Positions 51,759 through 61,921 of a stretch of DNA of 64,000 bases are shown here, piece after piece. The position numbers and the translations under genes were made by a program. A model generated the notes under the pieces. The model saw only the letters and a list, made by a program, of their open reading frames with translations. It made no database searches and was not told where the DNA came from. The DNA lies in assembly GCA_964560425.1 (NCBI GenBank), contig CAZLLE010000103.1, positions 1 through 64,000 on the forward strand, given 5' to 3'. Positions within the stretch are counted from its first letter, which is position 1, and each line of letters starts with the position of its first letter. The DNA is from CAZLLE01 sp964560425 (lineage in GTDB: Bacteria > Campylobacterota > Campylobacteria > Campylobacterales > QNZT01).

Positions 51759-53096
51759 ATGACTCAACAATTAGTCTTTGATACTCCTATGTTGGTTTCA
51801 GCCATTATTATGACTTTTACCTTCATAGGTATTTTTACAGAAGGTTTACATGGATTTCATCGCACTAAGTTTGCTATGCTTGGTGCATTATCAATGATTT
51901 TAGCAGGACAATATTTCGGTTTTTATTCGCCTGAACTCGCACTTGAGGCGATCGACTGGAATGTTGTACTACTTTTAGGTGCTATGATGACAATCGTAGC
52001 TATTATGATTCCTACTGGAGGATTTGAGGTAATAGCCTACAAAGTTGCACAACTTAGCAAAGGAAAGCTATTTATACTTATGCTCTTAATGGGTACAGCT
52101 GTCACAGTAATATCACTACTACTAGATAATGTAACAACTGTTGTCATTTTTGGACCATTAGTGGTTTTAATCGCACAAGCTCTAAAAGTAAGCCCTATTC
52201 CATATCTTTTGGCAATAGCTCTACTCTCTGATACTGGTGGTGTAGCAACACTTGTAGGTGATCCTCCAAATCTTATGATTGGTTCTGCTGCAAATATTGA
52301 TTTTAATACTTTTTTATTACATATGGGAAGTATTGTATTTTTAGCTTGGTTAACAGTCATTTTGACACTCAAATTTTTATTCAAAAAAGAGTTAAGTGTT
52401 ATACCATTCAAACCAGATTTTTCAAAAATAGCAAAAATAAAAGATACCAAAACTTGGAATGCTGCTTTGAGTGTACTTGGGATGATGGTTATACTATTTA
52501 TTTTTCATCACCATTTTGGTTGGGATGCATGGGTAGTTGCTGCTATTGGATTTACTGTTCTTCTCTTTCTTGCACCAAAAATTGAACTTGATGGAGCATT
52601 TGAGAGTGTTGAGATAACACTTTTGACTTTTTTTATCGCTCTGTTTGTTCTTGTAGGAGGAGTTCACAATAGCCATTTTCTTGAATATCTAGGAACATTA
52701 ATCTTACCATTTGTAGAGAAAGATCTACTAATGGCTTCTCTTATTTTGATGTGGGCAGCTGCAATCTTATCCGCAATGATTGACAATATCCCTTTTACAG
52801 CTGCTATGATTCCTGTCATACTAGGACTAGAAGCACAAGGCATCAATATCACACCTCTTTGGTGGGCTCTTGCCATTGGTGTTGGAATGGGTGGAAATGG
52901 TTCACATCTAGGATCAACTGCAAATGTATATATTGTAACACTTTCTGAAAGAGTAGCAAAAGAGAGAAATGACCCATCTTTGGCAATTACTCCAGGTCTT
53001 TGGTTTAAAAAAGGAACACCTGCGATGATTGCAACATTGGTTATATCATCTGTAACTATGTGGATATTTTTTGATTTTTTTGCAAAACCAATATAA
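51759..53096 (+). CDS. ArsB/NhaD-superfamily ion transporter
   Basis: This 445-residue protein has about 12 membrane helices. LLLDNVTTVVIFGPLVV, TGGVATLVGDPPNLMIGSAANI and, in the second repeat, SAMIDNIPFTAAMIPVI with GGNGSHLGSTANVYIV are the paired motifs of the ArsB/NhaD/SLC13-like superfamily. It could export arsenite or exchange sodium for protons; the sequence alone does not decide. The ATG at 51759 has AAAGGAG 6 bases upstream. The gap before it (51498-51758) shows a TATTAT box facing the SGNH gene at 51535-51540 and no gene. Confidence 0.85.
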   Translation: MTQQLVFDTPMLVSAIIMTFTFIGIFTEGLHGFHRTKFAMLGALSMILAGQYFGFYSPELALEAIDWNVVLLLGAMMTIVAIMIPTGGFEVIAYKVAQLSKGKLFILMLLMGTAVTVISLLLDNVTTVVIFGPLVVLIAQALKVSPIPYLLAIALLSDTGGVATLVGDPPNLMIGSAANIDFNTFLLHMGSIVFLAWLTVILTLKFLFKKELSVIPFKPDFSKIAKIKDTKTWNAALSVLGMMVILFIFHHHFGWDAWVVAAIGFTVLLFLAPKIELDGAFESVEITLLTFFIALFVLVGGVHNSHFLEYLGTLILPFVEKDLLMASLILMWAAAILSAMIDNIPFTAAMIPVILGLEAQGINITPLWWALAIGVGMGGNGSHLGSTANVYIVTLSERVAKERNDPSLAITPGLWFKKGTPAMIATLVISSVTMWIFFDFFAKPI

Positions 53097-53099
53097 AGA

Positions 53100-53129
53100 A
53101 GAGAGTCAATCTTTCAAGATTGACTCTCT
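53100..53129. terminator. Bidirectional terminator, 14-bp perfect stem
   Basis: AGAGAGTCAATCTT at 53100-53113 pairs exactly with AAGATTGACTCTCT at 53116-53129 across 2 bases. It separates the transporter gene and the convergent ABC-F gene, overlapping the last codons of the latter. Confidence 0.7.
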
Positions 53130-55063
53130 ATCATCTCTACTTTCTCTTCAATCTCCAAAAATCGCTCAACCAACTGTTCATACTCCTCTTCCATTTTGAT
53201 TAGCTCTTGACTAAGAGTATTCAACCCCTTTTCATTATAACAATCTGGATTTTGCAAACAATCATTTAGAGACTCTATCTTATCTTCAAACTCTTCTATT
53301 TTAATAGGTAAACTCTCATACTCCATCTTCTCTTTATATGAGAGTTTAATAGCTCTATTTGTAGTTCTAGCAACACTCTCTTTTGAACTCTCTTCTTTTA
53401 GACTTTTTTCAAAAGTATCTATATTTCCCAACTCTTTTTCTATACTCAAATAGTCACTATAGCTTTGATAACTCTCCTCTATAACTCCATCACCCTTGAA
53501 AATAAGAAGTTTTTGAGCAATCTTATCCACAAAATAACGATCATGACTCACAAATATCAATGCACCCTCAAAACTTTGAAGATACTCTTCTAATATATTT
53601 ATCGTACTAATATCAAGATCATTAGTAGGCTCATCCAAAATAAGACAATCATACTCTTTGGTAAACAAAAGAGCCAAAGCTACTCTATTTCTCTCTCCAC
53701 CACTAAGTAAGCCTATCTTTTTTTCTAAATCCTCTTTTGGGAAAAGAAAGTTTTTGAGATATCCATATACATGGAGATCTCTTCCTTTTACCATTACTCT
53801 ATCCCCACCATTTGGACAGAAAGTTTCTAATAAATTATCTTCATCATTGAGCATTCCACGATGTTGATCAAAATATCCTACAGCAAATTCACCCTTTTGT
53901 ATTTTTCCACTATCTACTTCCATTTGACCCAACAAAAGTTTTAAAAGGGTTGATTTTCCACTTCCATTTTTACCAACTATCGCCATACTATCTTTTTGTA
54001 AAATTCGCATTGAAAAGTTTTTGATTAAGAGTTTATTTCCTAAACTTTTATCTATATGTTCAATATCAAAAAGCATTTTTTTACGATTTTTACTCTCGCT
54101 TTGGTTAAAACTTTTCTGCTCTCGTTCAAGCTCTATTTTCATCTTATTTATCACAGAAGGATCATGTTTAGCTTTTTCTCGCATCTGCATGACTCTCTCT
54201 TTACGACCTTCATTTCGTTTGAGTCTAGCTCTTACTCCTCGATGGAGCCACTCCTCTTCTACTTTTAGAAGTTTCAAAAATGTCTCATGAGATTTTTGCA
54301 TAGATTTTAAAATCTCCTCTTTCTGAGAGATATAATCACTATATCCACCCTTAAAGTATCTAATCTTTCCATCTTCTATCTCTATACTTCTAGTAGCAAT
54401 ATTATCCAAAAAATATCTATCATGAGAAATAAAGAGTAGAGTAAATTTTTCACGAAGTAAAATCTCCTCCAAAAACTCAACCATATAAACATCAAGATGA
54501 TTGGTAGGCTCATCAAGAAGTAAAATATCAGGTTTTTTCAAAAGCAACCCAGCCAAAGCCACACGCCGTTGCTCTCCTCCACTCAGAAGATTTACGGGAC
54601 GATTTTCAAACTCTTTAAGATGAAACTCTTGTATAACTCTCTCTACCTTATCATCCAAACTCCAAGCATTATGCGTATCCAAAAAAGTTGTCAAATAAGC
54701 CTGACGATCTAAAAGCTCCTTATTATCATAATCCTCAACAAGTTTGGCACTAATAGAGTCATACTCATCTTTTGCATCTTTTAACTCTTTGAGTTCATTT
54801 TCAATTGCATCTTTTACATAAACACCATCTTCAAAATGTGGCACTTGATCGAGCATCTCTACTTTTATATTTTGCTGAACAACTCTTCTACCGTCATCAA
54901 AATCCAAAGAGCCATCAATAATACTCATCAAAGTAGATTTACCACCACCATTTTTGGCAATAATAGCAACACGATCACCTTCATGAATACTAAAGTTTAT
55001 AGATGAAAGAATCTCTTTAGATTCGTAAGATTTACTTAATTCTATTAAATCTATTAATGCCAT
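53114..55063 (-). CDS. ABC-F ATPase (Uup-like)
   Basis: This 649-residue soluble protein has two ABC ATPase domains with Walker A AKNGGGKST and GKNGSGKST, signatures LSGGEQRRVALA and LSGGERNRVALA, and Walker B LLLDEPTNHLD and LILDEPTNDLD. The linker between them is basic (VRARLKRNEGRKERV). A C-terminal coiled coil (about 565-645) is as in Uup. ABC-F proteins act on the ribosome. It overlaps sixA by one base. Confidence 0.93.
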   Translation of the reverse strand: MALIDLIELSKSYESKEILSSINFSIHEGDRVAIIAKNGGGKSTLMSIIDGSLDFDDGRRVVQQNIKVEMLDQVPHFEDGVYVKDAIENELKELKDAKDEYDSISAKLVEDYDNKELLDRQAYLTTFLDTHNAWSLDDKVERVIQEFHLKEFENRPVNLLSGGEQRRVALAGLLLKKPDILLLDEPTNHLDVYMVEFLEEILLREKFTLLFISHDRYFLDNIATRSIEIEDGKIRYFKGGYSDYISQKEEILKSMQKSHETFLKLLKVEEEWLHRGVRARLKRNEGRKERVMQMREKAKHDPSVINKMKIELEREQKSFNQSESKNRKKMLFDIEHIDKSLGNKLLIKNFSMRILQKDSMAIVGKNGSGKSTLLKLLLGQMEVDSGKIQKGEFAVGYFDQHRGMLNDEDNLLETFCPNGGDRVMVKGRDLHVYGYLKNFLFPKEDLEKKIGLLSGGERNRVALALLFTKEYDCLILDEPTNDLDISTINILEEYLQSFEGALIFVSHDRYFVDKIAQKLLIFKGDGVIEESYQSYSDYLSIEKELGNIDTFEKSLKEESSKESVARTTNRAIKLSYKEKMEYESLPIKIEEFEDKIESLNDCLQNPDCYNEKGLNTLSQELIKMEEEYEQLVERFLEIEEKVEMIESQS

Positions 55064-55560
55064 TAAATAAGATGCTTTTTAGGATATTCAAAAAAGAGTG
55101 GCTCCCCACTATTATAATTCACATCTTTCCAAGAGGATAGATCAAACTTGATAGCAAAAACTCCCATAGTTGGTAAATTATCTAATCTTCCACTTCCTGA
55201 GAGGACATTTATCACATCTGTTAGAGCAGGATTATGCCCCACAACTGCCAAAGATTCTACCTCATCACTCACAGAGTTTATAATATCAATAATATTTTGG
55301 GTTGAAGATTCATAAATAGTCTCATTAAAAACAATAGAATCTTTATCATAACCGATCTCTTGGGCAATTAATAAAGCAGTTGTTTTTGCCCTTTTAGCAG
55401 GACTTGAAATTATTAAATCTGGTTTTACACCTTTGTTAAAGAGTACATGTCCCATCATGGGAGCATTACTCTTACCTCTACTATTTAGAGGGCGATTTAC
55501 ATCACCCTCCATACCTTTCCAACTAGACTTCGCATGTCTTATAATATATAATGTTTTCAT
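55063..55560 (-). CDS. sixA: Phosphohistidine phosphatase SixA-like
   Basis: This 165-residue protein is a histidine phosphatase: LYIIRHAKSSW with the catalytic RHA at 8-10, LIISSPAKRAKTTALLI and AVVGHNPALTDVINVL. SixA-type enzymes dephosphorylate phosphohistidine proteins. It starts upstream of the ABC-F gene and overlaps it by a base, so they form a two-gene operon. Confidence 0.85.
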   Translation of the reverse strand: MKTLYIIRHAKSSWKGMEGDVNRPLNSRGKSNAPMMGHVLFNKGVKPDLIISSPAKRAKTTALLIAQEIGYDKDSIVFNETIYESSTQNIIDIINSVSDEVESLAVVGHNPALTDVINVLSGSGRLDNLPTMGVFAIKFDLSSWKDVNYNSGEPLFFEYPKKHLI

Positions 55561-55639
55561 ACCCTAATATTAACATACTTTTGATCATAAATATACCTTA
55601 TATCACAGCCTTAAAAGGCGATGGTTTACAGTATTGTTG

Positions 55640-56542
55640 CTAAAGTGCTTCGGTCATATTCTCTTCCATGATTGAAATCTCTTTAATACCACTATATAAT
55701 ATATCAGGATCAATTTCTAAAAACTGATTATCTATCTTATCGGGATAATCCACACTTGATAAAATATGTTTGATACAATTAATACGAGCCTTTTTCTTAT
55801 TATCAGACCTAATCACAGTCCATGGAGCATGTGGAGTATTTGAAGAGAACAACATAGAGTATTTAGCTACAGTATAAGCATCCCATTTGGCTTGAGCTAG
55901 CTCATCTACTGGCGAAATTTTATACTGTTTCAATGGATCTTGTCTTCTTTTATCAAAACGCCGAGCCTGTTCATCTTTACTCACTGAAAAGTAAAATTTT
56001 AACAATATAATACCAGAACTAACAAGCATCTTTTCAAACTCAGGAACTTCTCTAAGAAACTCTTTATGCTCCTCTTGAGTACAAAATTTCATAACAGGTT
56101 CAACCCCCGCTCTGTTATACCATGAACGATCAAACAATACCATCTCACCAGCACTAGGAAGATAATTTGTATATCTTTGAAAATACCACTGTGTCTTCTC
56201 TATATCAGAAGGCTTCTCAAGTGCAACCACTCTTGCACCCCTAGGATTTATATGTTCCATAACTCTTTTTATTGTTCCACCTTTTCCAGCTGCATCACGA
56301 CCTTCAAAAAGCATCAAAACTCTAATACCCTTATCTTTGACATGATTTTGAAATTTAAGCAGTTCAACTTGAAGACGCTTTAACTCTTTTTCATAAGCCA
56401 AAGTCTCCTCTTTTACCCAAATCCGAACCTTTCCTTCCCTATTTTTTTCCCTGACCTCTAACTTACCTTCGCCACTCTTTTGATCTTTCTCCACCGCTTT
56501 TACAATAGGAAGACTTTTACCTTTAATATCTTTTTTTATCAT
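55640..56542 (-). CDS. ppk2: Polyphosphate kinase 2
   Basis: This 300-residue protein has the PPK2 Walker A LFEGRDAAGKGGTIKRV, NPRGARVVAL, WYFQRYTNYLP and Walker B-type FDRSWYNRAGVEPVMKF, then RRFDKRRQDPLKQYKISPVDELAQ. The single-domain length fits class I PPK2, which uses polyphosphate to phosphorylate nucleoside diphosphates. The N-terminal 60 residues are Lys/Glu-rich. With the arginine-kinase-like gene the cell may have two phosphate-energy buffers. Confidence 0.95.
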   Translation of the reverse strand: MIKKDIKGKSLPIVKAVEKDQKSGEGKLEVREKNREGKVRIWVKEETLAYEKELKRLQVELLKFQNHVKDKGIRVLMLFEGRDAAGKGGTIKRVMEHINPRGARVVALEKPSDIEKTQWYFQRYTNYLPSAGEMVLFDRSWYNRAGVEPVMKFCTQEEHKEFLREVPEFEKMLVSSGIILLKFYFSVSKDEQARRFDKRRQDPLKQYKISPVDELAQAKWDAYTVAKYSMLFSSNTPHAPWTVIRSDNKKKARINCIKHILSSVDYPDKIDNQFLEIDPDILYSGIKEISIMEENMTEAL

Positions 56543-56762
56543 ACAAACCCTTTTATTAGATTTACTTTTGCAAATAAATCTATTTACCTAATTTTAGTAT
56601 ATTTTTAATAAAATGAATAATAAAAATTTATTACTTTTTCTCTTTCATTAACTTATAACTCATTCTATAGAGATGTTATATATGCAAAATCTTTAAAAGA
56701 ATATTAAGGCATAATATCTATATATTTTGCTTAAATTAAAAATTTTAAAATGAAAAGTTATT

Positions 56763-57746
56763 ATGAAAAAAATTGTTTTACTATCACTTATATTTTTATT
56801 ACCTATCTATTCATATGCAGTAGATCAAAAAATTTATTTTACACAAAAAAAAGAGGTTAAATTATTTATTACTAAAATGGTAAAAAAATATAATTTTGAT
56901 AAATCTTATTTAGAATTTTTATTTTCACATGCCCAACTTCAACCCAAAGCCCTAGAGGCATATACACAACCAATAAGAGCATATAAAACAGATGCTGATT
57001 GGGTAAAATATACAACCAAAATTCTTACAAAAGATAGAGTTGAAGCAGGTAAAGAGTTTTTGAAAAAGTATAAAACTACTCTAAATAGAGCGGAAAAAAT
57101 ATATAAAGTACCAAAAGAGTATATAGTTGGAATGATTGCGATAGAGACATATTTTGGACAATTTTTGGGTAAGCTTCTAGTATTAGATTCACTTACAACT
57201 CTTGCATTTATAAAGAATAGAAAACAGAAATTTTTTAGATATGAACTTGAACAATTTATCATTTTAATACATAAAGAGAACCTCACACCTTTTTCACTAA
57301 GAGGCTCAATAGCTGGGGCTATGGGTTGCTCACAGCAGTTGCCAAGTGTTCATCTTAAATATGGTGTGGATTTTAATAAAGATGGAGTAAAAGATCTATT
57401 TGATATGGAAGATTGTATTGGAACTTTGGGTAATTTTTTACATCAAAATGGTTTTACAAAAGATCCAATTGTGGCAGTACAAACAAATTTTGAGGGTAAA
57501 AACTTTAATAAACTAAAAACAGGATATAACAAAATATATAAATTGAAATATCTAAAAAAGAGGGGAATTAATCCCCTCACTAAATTTCCTTATAAAAAAG
57601 CTTCTCTTTTAAAATTAAGATATAAAGATTACCAAGAGATTTGGCTAGGAAATCATAATTTTCAAGCCTTAACTTCATATAATCACAGTACAAACTATGC
57701 TATGGCAATTCATAACTTTGCAAAAATGCTAAAGAGTCCCCTCTAA
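56763..57746 (+). CDS. mltB: Lytic murein transglycosylase B family
   Basis: This 327-residue protein has a signal peptide (about 1-19, no lipobox) and the MltB core: VGMIAIETYFGQFLG with the catalytic Glu, LDSLTTLAF, SIAGAMGCSQQLPSVHLKYGVDFNKDG, and the C-terminal YNHSTNYAMAIHNFA. It cleaves peptidoglycan to 1,6-anhydro products in the periplasm. The 3' end overlaps the convergent SUMF gene by 18 bases. Confidence 0.9.
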   Translation: MKKIVLLSLIFLLPIYSYAVDQKIYFTQKKEVKLFITKMVKKYNFDKSYLEFLFSHAQLQPKALEAYTQPIRAYKTDADWVKYTTKILTKDRVEAGKEFLKKYKTTLNRAEKIYKVPKEYIVGMIAIETYFGQFLGKLLVLDSLTTLAFIKNRKQKFFRYELEQFIILIHKENLTPFSLRGSIAGAMGCSQQLPSVHLKYGVDFNKDGVKDLFDMEDCIGTLGNFLHQNGFTKDPIVAVQTNFEGKNFNKLKTGYNKIYKLKYLKKRGINPLTKFPYKKASLLKLRYKDYQEIWLGNHNFQALTSYNHSTNYAMAIHNFAKMLKSPL

Positions 57747-58940
57747 AACAACCCTAAATCCAATATTATAATTGGAACTTTGAGGAGTTCTCCAGTCACG
57801 GTTTGAAGATTGAAGCCACTTTGCATAACCATACCAACTACCACCACGAAGAACTTTATATGATTGATTTATATCATACCAATCTTCACACCACTCTCTT
57901 ACATTTCCATGCATATCATATAGCCCCCATGGATTTGGTTTTTTTTCTCCAACTAATTGTGTTTTTTTGCCTGAGTTTTTTTCATACCATGCATAATGAG
58001 TAGCTAATTTATCATCATCTCCAAAACTATATTTACTTTTTGTTCCAGCACGACATGCATATTCCCACTCTTTTTCAGTAGGTAGTCGATATTTTTTACC
58101 CATTTTTTTACTCAAATACTCAGTATATGCTCTCGCATCATACCAACTTACATATATTACAGGTCGTCTACCTCTTCCCCAACCCTCATCACGAGGCAGT
58201 TGTCTATTGGTATCTTTACAAAATATATCATACTCATCAAAAGTCACTTGATATCTACTCATACAAAAATCATAATTTATAAATTTGCTTCTTGGAATCT
58301 GTACAAAATCTTTTTCATGTGGTAATTTTTGATTGGAGTTTCTCTTTGTTGAGTGAAAAATAGTAAAAAGCTCTCTAATGAATGTTTTATTTTTCCTAAT
58401 ATTTGGTGATAATATAGATAGATCAGGATAGCGAAGTAGTAATCTTTTTTTCTCTAATTTACCCATAGATAGATAACTTTTAGGATAGAGACTATATCCA
58501 GAACATCGTAGATTATAGATATATAACTTTTTTTCAAAAACTGTTATAGATGCAAAAAGGGGATATTTTCTGGAGTTGTTATATAAACTTTGGGCTTTAC
58601 TTCTTGGTACTTCTACAAGCCATTTTTCATCTATGATATTACTATTTTCTATCTTTTCATCAAATATATTAAACAGTATAGCATCTGCAATAAAGTATGA
58701 CTCTTCCGCATCATACTCTAAAAGTTCAATATAACCAATTTCAATGGGATCTAAATTATGTAGTCTATCTCTATACTCATCAAATGTTTCAAACATTGTC
58801 TTATCAAGTGTTTGAAGCTCTAATTTTTCTTCATCTTTCTCTAATCGTTTCAAACATTCATGACAAAGTTTTTTATCTTCATCATAAAGGAAAGGAGGAA
58901 CATCCTCCTCTTTACACATCTTACAGATATGTCCCCTCAT
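57729..58940 (-). CDS. Zinc-ribbon protein with SUMF/FGE-like domain
   Basis: This 403-residue protein begins with a CxxC...CxxC zinc ribbon (Cys6, Cys9, Cys26, Cys29), then a region of unknown fold (about 30-215), and ends in a SUMF/formylglycine-generating-enzyme-like domain (YRLPTEKEWEYACRAG, NPWGLYDMHGNVREWCEDWY, RGGSW, NIGFRVVLE). The C-terminal GFR is followed by VV, so the Cys of true FGE is absent and the domain is probably binding rather than oxidase. No signal peptide is present, so it is cytoplasmic. Confidence 0.8.
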   Translation of the reverse strand: MRGHICKMCKEEDVPPFLYDEDKKLCHECLKRLEKDEEKLELQTLDKTMFETFDEYRDRLHNLDPIEIGYIELLEYDAEESYFIADAILFNIFDEKIENSNIIDEKWLVEVPRSKAQSLYNNSRKYPLFASITVFEKKLYIYNLRCSGYSLYPKSYLSMGKLEKKRLLLRYPDLSILSPNIRKNKTFIRELFTIFHSTKRNSNQKLPHEKDFVQIPRSKFINYDFCMSRYQVTFDEYDIFCKDTNRQLPRDEGWGRGRRPVIYVSWYDARAYTEYLSKKMGKKYRLPTEKEWEYACRAGTKSKYSFGDDDKLATHYAWYEKNSGKKTQLVGEKKPNPWGLYDMHGNVREWCEDWYDINQSYKVLRGGSWYGYAKWLQSSNRDWRTPQSSNYNIGFRVVLEGTL

Positions 58941-58943
58941 ATA

Positions 58944-60482
58944 TTACTCCCATTCAATAGTTCCTGGAGGCTTAGAGGTGATATCATAAACCACTCTATT
59001 AATACCATCCACTTCATTGATAATTCGACTACTTATCTTCTCTAACAACTCATGAGGAATATGAGCAAATGTAGCAGTCATGCCATCAACACTCTCAACC
59101 ATTCTCACACAAACTGTATTATCATAAGTACGATTATCACCCATAACACCAACACTTTTCACATTTAATAAAACACAAAATGCTTGCCATACTTTGTCGT
59201 AATAACCATAAGCTTTGAGTTCATCAATCATGATAGTATCGGCTAAACGCAACATATCTAAATCTTTTTGATTAACTTCACCCATAATTCTAATAGCAAG
59301 TCCTGGTCCGGGGAATGGATGTCGTGCAATCATATCTTTTGGAAGTCCAAGTTCAAGACCCAATTTTCGTACTTCATCTTTGAAAATCTCACGAAGTGGT
59401 TCAATAAGTTCAAAACTCATCCAATCAGGAAGCCCACCTACATTATGGTGTGATTTTATTGTTTTACTAGGTCCTTTTACTGATACTGACTCAATTACAT
59501 CTGTATATAGCGTACCTTGTGCAAGAAATGAGATACCATCATGCTTTTGAGCTTCTCTATCAAATACTTTGATAAAAGTCTCTCCAATAATTTTTCTCTT
59601 TTGTTCAGGGTCTACAACACCCTCAAGGTTATTAATAAACTCTTCACTTGCATCAACAGTAATAAGCTTAGCATGAAGACGATTTTTAAACATCGCTTCT
59701 ACTTGCATTCTTTCATTGGCTCTCAAAAGTCCTTGATCGACAAAAACAGGAATTAATTGATCTCCAATTGCTTCATGAAGAAGGGCAGCTACAACAGAGC
59801 TATCAACCCCTCCACTCACACCACAAAGAACTTTTTTATCACCAACTACATCTCTAATTTTTACAATTTGCTCTTTTGCAAATCCACCCATATTCCATGT
59901 ACTTTCACAACCACAAATATATTTTGCAAAGTTTTTAAGAAGCTTAGTACCAAATTCCGAGTGATGAACTTCAGGATGAAATTGGAATGCATAAATATTT
60001 TTATCTTCATTTGCAATAGCAGCATAAGGGGAGTTATCAGAGTAAGCAATTTTTTCAAAACCTTCAGGAATCATATCTACACGATCACCATGACTCATCC
60101 AGACAATCTGTCCACTTGGAGTATTTTTTAAAATTGGGGATTCATTATCAAAATAGAGTTTAGCTTTACCATATTCATGATGATCAGCAGGAATTACAGC
60201 ACCACCAAAGTGTTGAGTAATAAGTTGCATACCATAACAGATACCCAAAATTGGTAACCCAAGATCAAATATAGCACTATTAGGATGATATGCATCTTTG
60301 GCATATACAGAAGATGGACCACCAGAGAGTATAATCCCCTCTGGTTGTTTTGCCCTAATACTTTCAATATCTTCATTATAAGGGACTATCTCGCAATAGA
60401 CCCCACTCTCTCTTAATTTTCTTGCAATAAGTTGTGTATATTGTGATCCAAAATCCAAAACAACTATTGGTACATTTTTCAT
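58944..60482 (-). CDS. guaA: GMP synthase (glutamine-hydrolysing)
   Basis: This 512-residue protein has an N-terminal glutaminase (ILGICYGMQL with the catalytic Cys, AFQFHPEVHHSE), the ATP-pyrophosphatase P-loop GVSGGVDSSVVAALL, and the dimerisation end (RHPFPGPGLAIRIMGE, DITSKPPGTIEWE). It converts XMP to GMP. It precedes the SUMF gene by 3 bases on the same strand, so they may share a transcript. Confidence 0.97.
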   Translation of the reverse strand: MKNVPIVVLDFGSQYTQLIARKLRESGVYCEIVPYNEDIESIRAKQPEGIILSGGPSSVYAKDAYHPNSAIFDLGLPILGICYGMQLITQHFGGAVIPADHHEYGKAKLYFDNESPILKNTPSGQIVWMSHGDRVDMIPEGFEKIAYSDNSPYAAIANEDKNIYAFQFHPEVHHSEFGTKLLKNFAKYICGCESTWNMGGFAKEQIVKIRDVVGDKKVLCGVSGGVDSSVVAALLHEAIGDQLIPVFVDQGLLRANERMQVEAMFKNRLHAKLITVDASEEFINNLEGVVDPEQKRKIIGETFIKVFDREAQKHDGISFLAQGTLYTDVIESVSVKGPSKTIKSHHNVGGLPDWMSFELIEPLREIFKDEVRKLGLELGLPKDMIARHPFPGPGLAIRIMGEVNQKDLDMLRLADTIMIDELKAYGYYDKVWQAFCVLLNVKSVGVMGDNRTYDNTVCVRMVESVDGMTATFAHIPHELLEKISSRIINEVDGINRVVYDITSKPPGTIEWE

Positions 60483-60539
60483 GCTATTCCTTACTTTTTC
60501 TATAAGAAATCATTTTAGTTAATTTTATCTAATAAACTA

Positions 60540-61907
60540 CTAGTAAATTCCTAAAATTTGAAACTGTACATACCAAATAATCATAGAGACAATATAACCA
60601 ACTAAAATCATCCAAGCATATTTCATATGTGAACCAAAAGTATAAATACCTCTAAGTCTTCCCATTACACCAACACCAGCAGCAGAACCAAAACTAATTA
60701 AACTTCCACCAATACCAGCAGTAAGAGTTACTAACATCCACTGATCAAGACCCATTTCAGGATTTGCCTTAAGAACTGCACTCATTACAGGTACATTATC
60801 TACTACAGCAGACAAAAATCCAACACCCATATTTCCAGCAGTTGCACCAATAATACCGTATAAATCAACAATATATTCCAAAAATCCTAAAAAGTGAAGT
60901 GCTCCAACAGCAGCAAGAATACCAAAGAAAAATAGAAGTGTATCATTCTCAACTTTTTGCATATTTACAAAAACATCAAATGTTTCACCCTCGACCTGTT
61001 TGAGCTGATAAGAGTAAATTTTAAGAACAGATAGACCAAACATCATACCCCACATTGCTGGAAAGTGGAAAAACTGGTGTCCCAAAACTGCAACTATAAT
61101 TGTTCCTATACCCAAATAGATAACTGTTTTTGCACCTGGTTTTAGTTTTTCAACTTTATCAGTCTGTGCTGAAAAAGGTGGTTTTCCTTCTGGAACAACT
61201 TTTGATAAAAGCCATGCAGTAATAAGCCAACCCACAATAGAAGCAGGAAATAGAGATATAAAATCAATAAAAACACCTTTACCCGCAGTCCATGCCATCA
61301 AAGTAGTAATATCACCAAATGGGCTCCAAGCTCCTCCTGCATTTGCAGCAACAACAATATTAATCGCACCTGGTACTAAAAACTCTTTATTTGTCTTATC
61401 AATAGTAAAAAGAACTGTTGAGAGAATTAATGCTGTTGTCAAGTTATCTGCAACTGGTGAGATAAAAAAGGCTAAAAGCCCTGTTAACCAAAAGAGCTTT
61501 TTAAAAGTGTAACCTCTTGAAACCAACTTATATTTTAATACATCAAATACATTTCTCTCTATCATTGTCTCAATAAAAGTCATAGCAACAAACAAGAAGA
61601 AAAATATCTCCGCAATCTCTAAAATAAGATGTTTCATCTCAACATGAAGATGATGTACATCTATGCTGTTAAGTGTAAAATAGATACCAATCAACATGAA
61701 CATAAATGTACCTGTAAAAAGTGCTGGTTTTGCTTTATTTATCTCATACTTCTCTTCCGTAGCAATAAAATAATATCCAGTAACAAACACTATCACAGCC
61801 AAAATACCAACCCAAGTCCCCGTATAACTTGCGTTTTCCACAGCTGTAGCACCCTCAGATGCAATACCAAATGTTGTTAAATACATTAACATAAGTAAAT
61901 ACCTCAT
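60540..61907 (-). CDS. nhaD: NhaD-type sodium/proton antiporter
   Basis: This 455-residue protein has about 13 membrane helices with FISPVADNLTTALILSTVLF, INIVVAANAGGAWSPFGDITTLMAW, and the second repeat SAVVDNVPVMSAVLKA with GGSLISFGSAAGVGVMG. These are NhaD motifs. An N-terminal signal-like segment precedes the core. It exchanges Na+ for H+ and could interact with any sodium gradient from the Mbx-type complex. nadB starts upstream: its stop lies 14 bases after this gene's start on the other side. Confidence 0.92.
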   Translation of the reverse strand: MRYLLMLMYLTTFGIASEGATAVENASYTGTWVGILAVIVFVTGYYFIATEEKYEINKAKPALFTGTFMFMLIGIYFTLNSIDVHHLHVEMKHLILEIAEIFFFLFVAMTFIETMIERNVFDVLKYKLVSRGYTFKKLFWLTGLLAFFISPVADNLTTALILSTVLFTIDKTNKEFLVPGAINIVVAANAGGAWSPFGDITTLMAWTAGKGVFIDFISLFPASIVGWLITAWLLSKVVPEGKPPFSAQTDKVEKLKPGAKTVIYLGIGTIIVAVLGHQFFHFPAMWGMMFGLSVLKIYSYQLKQVEGETFDVFVNMQKVENDTLLFFFGILAAVGALHFLGFLEYIVDLYGIIGATAGNMGVGFLSAVVDNVPVMSAVLKANPEMGLDQWMLVTLTAGIGGSLISFGSAAGVGVMGRLRGIYTFGSHMKYAWMILVGYIVSMIIWYVQFQILGIY

Positions 61908-61921
61908 TCTAATCCTTTTTT

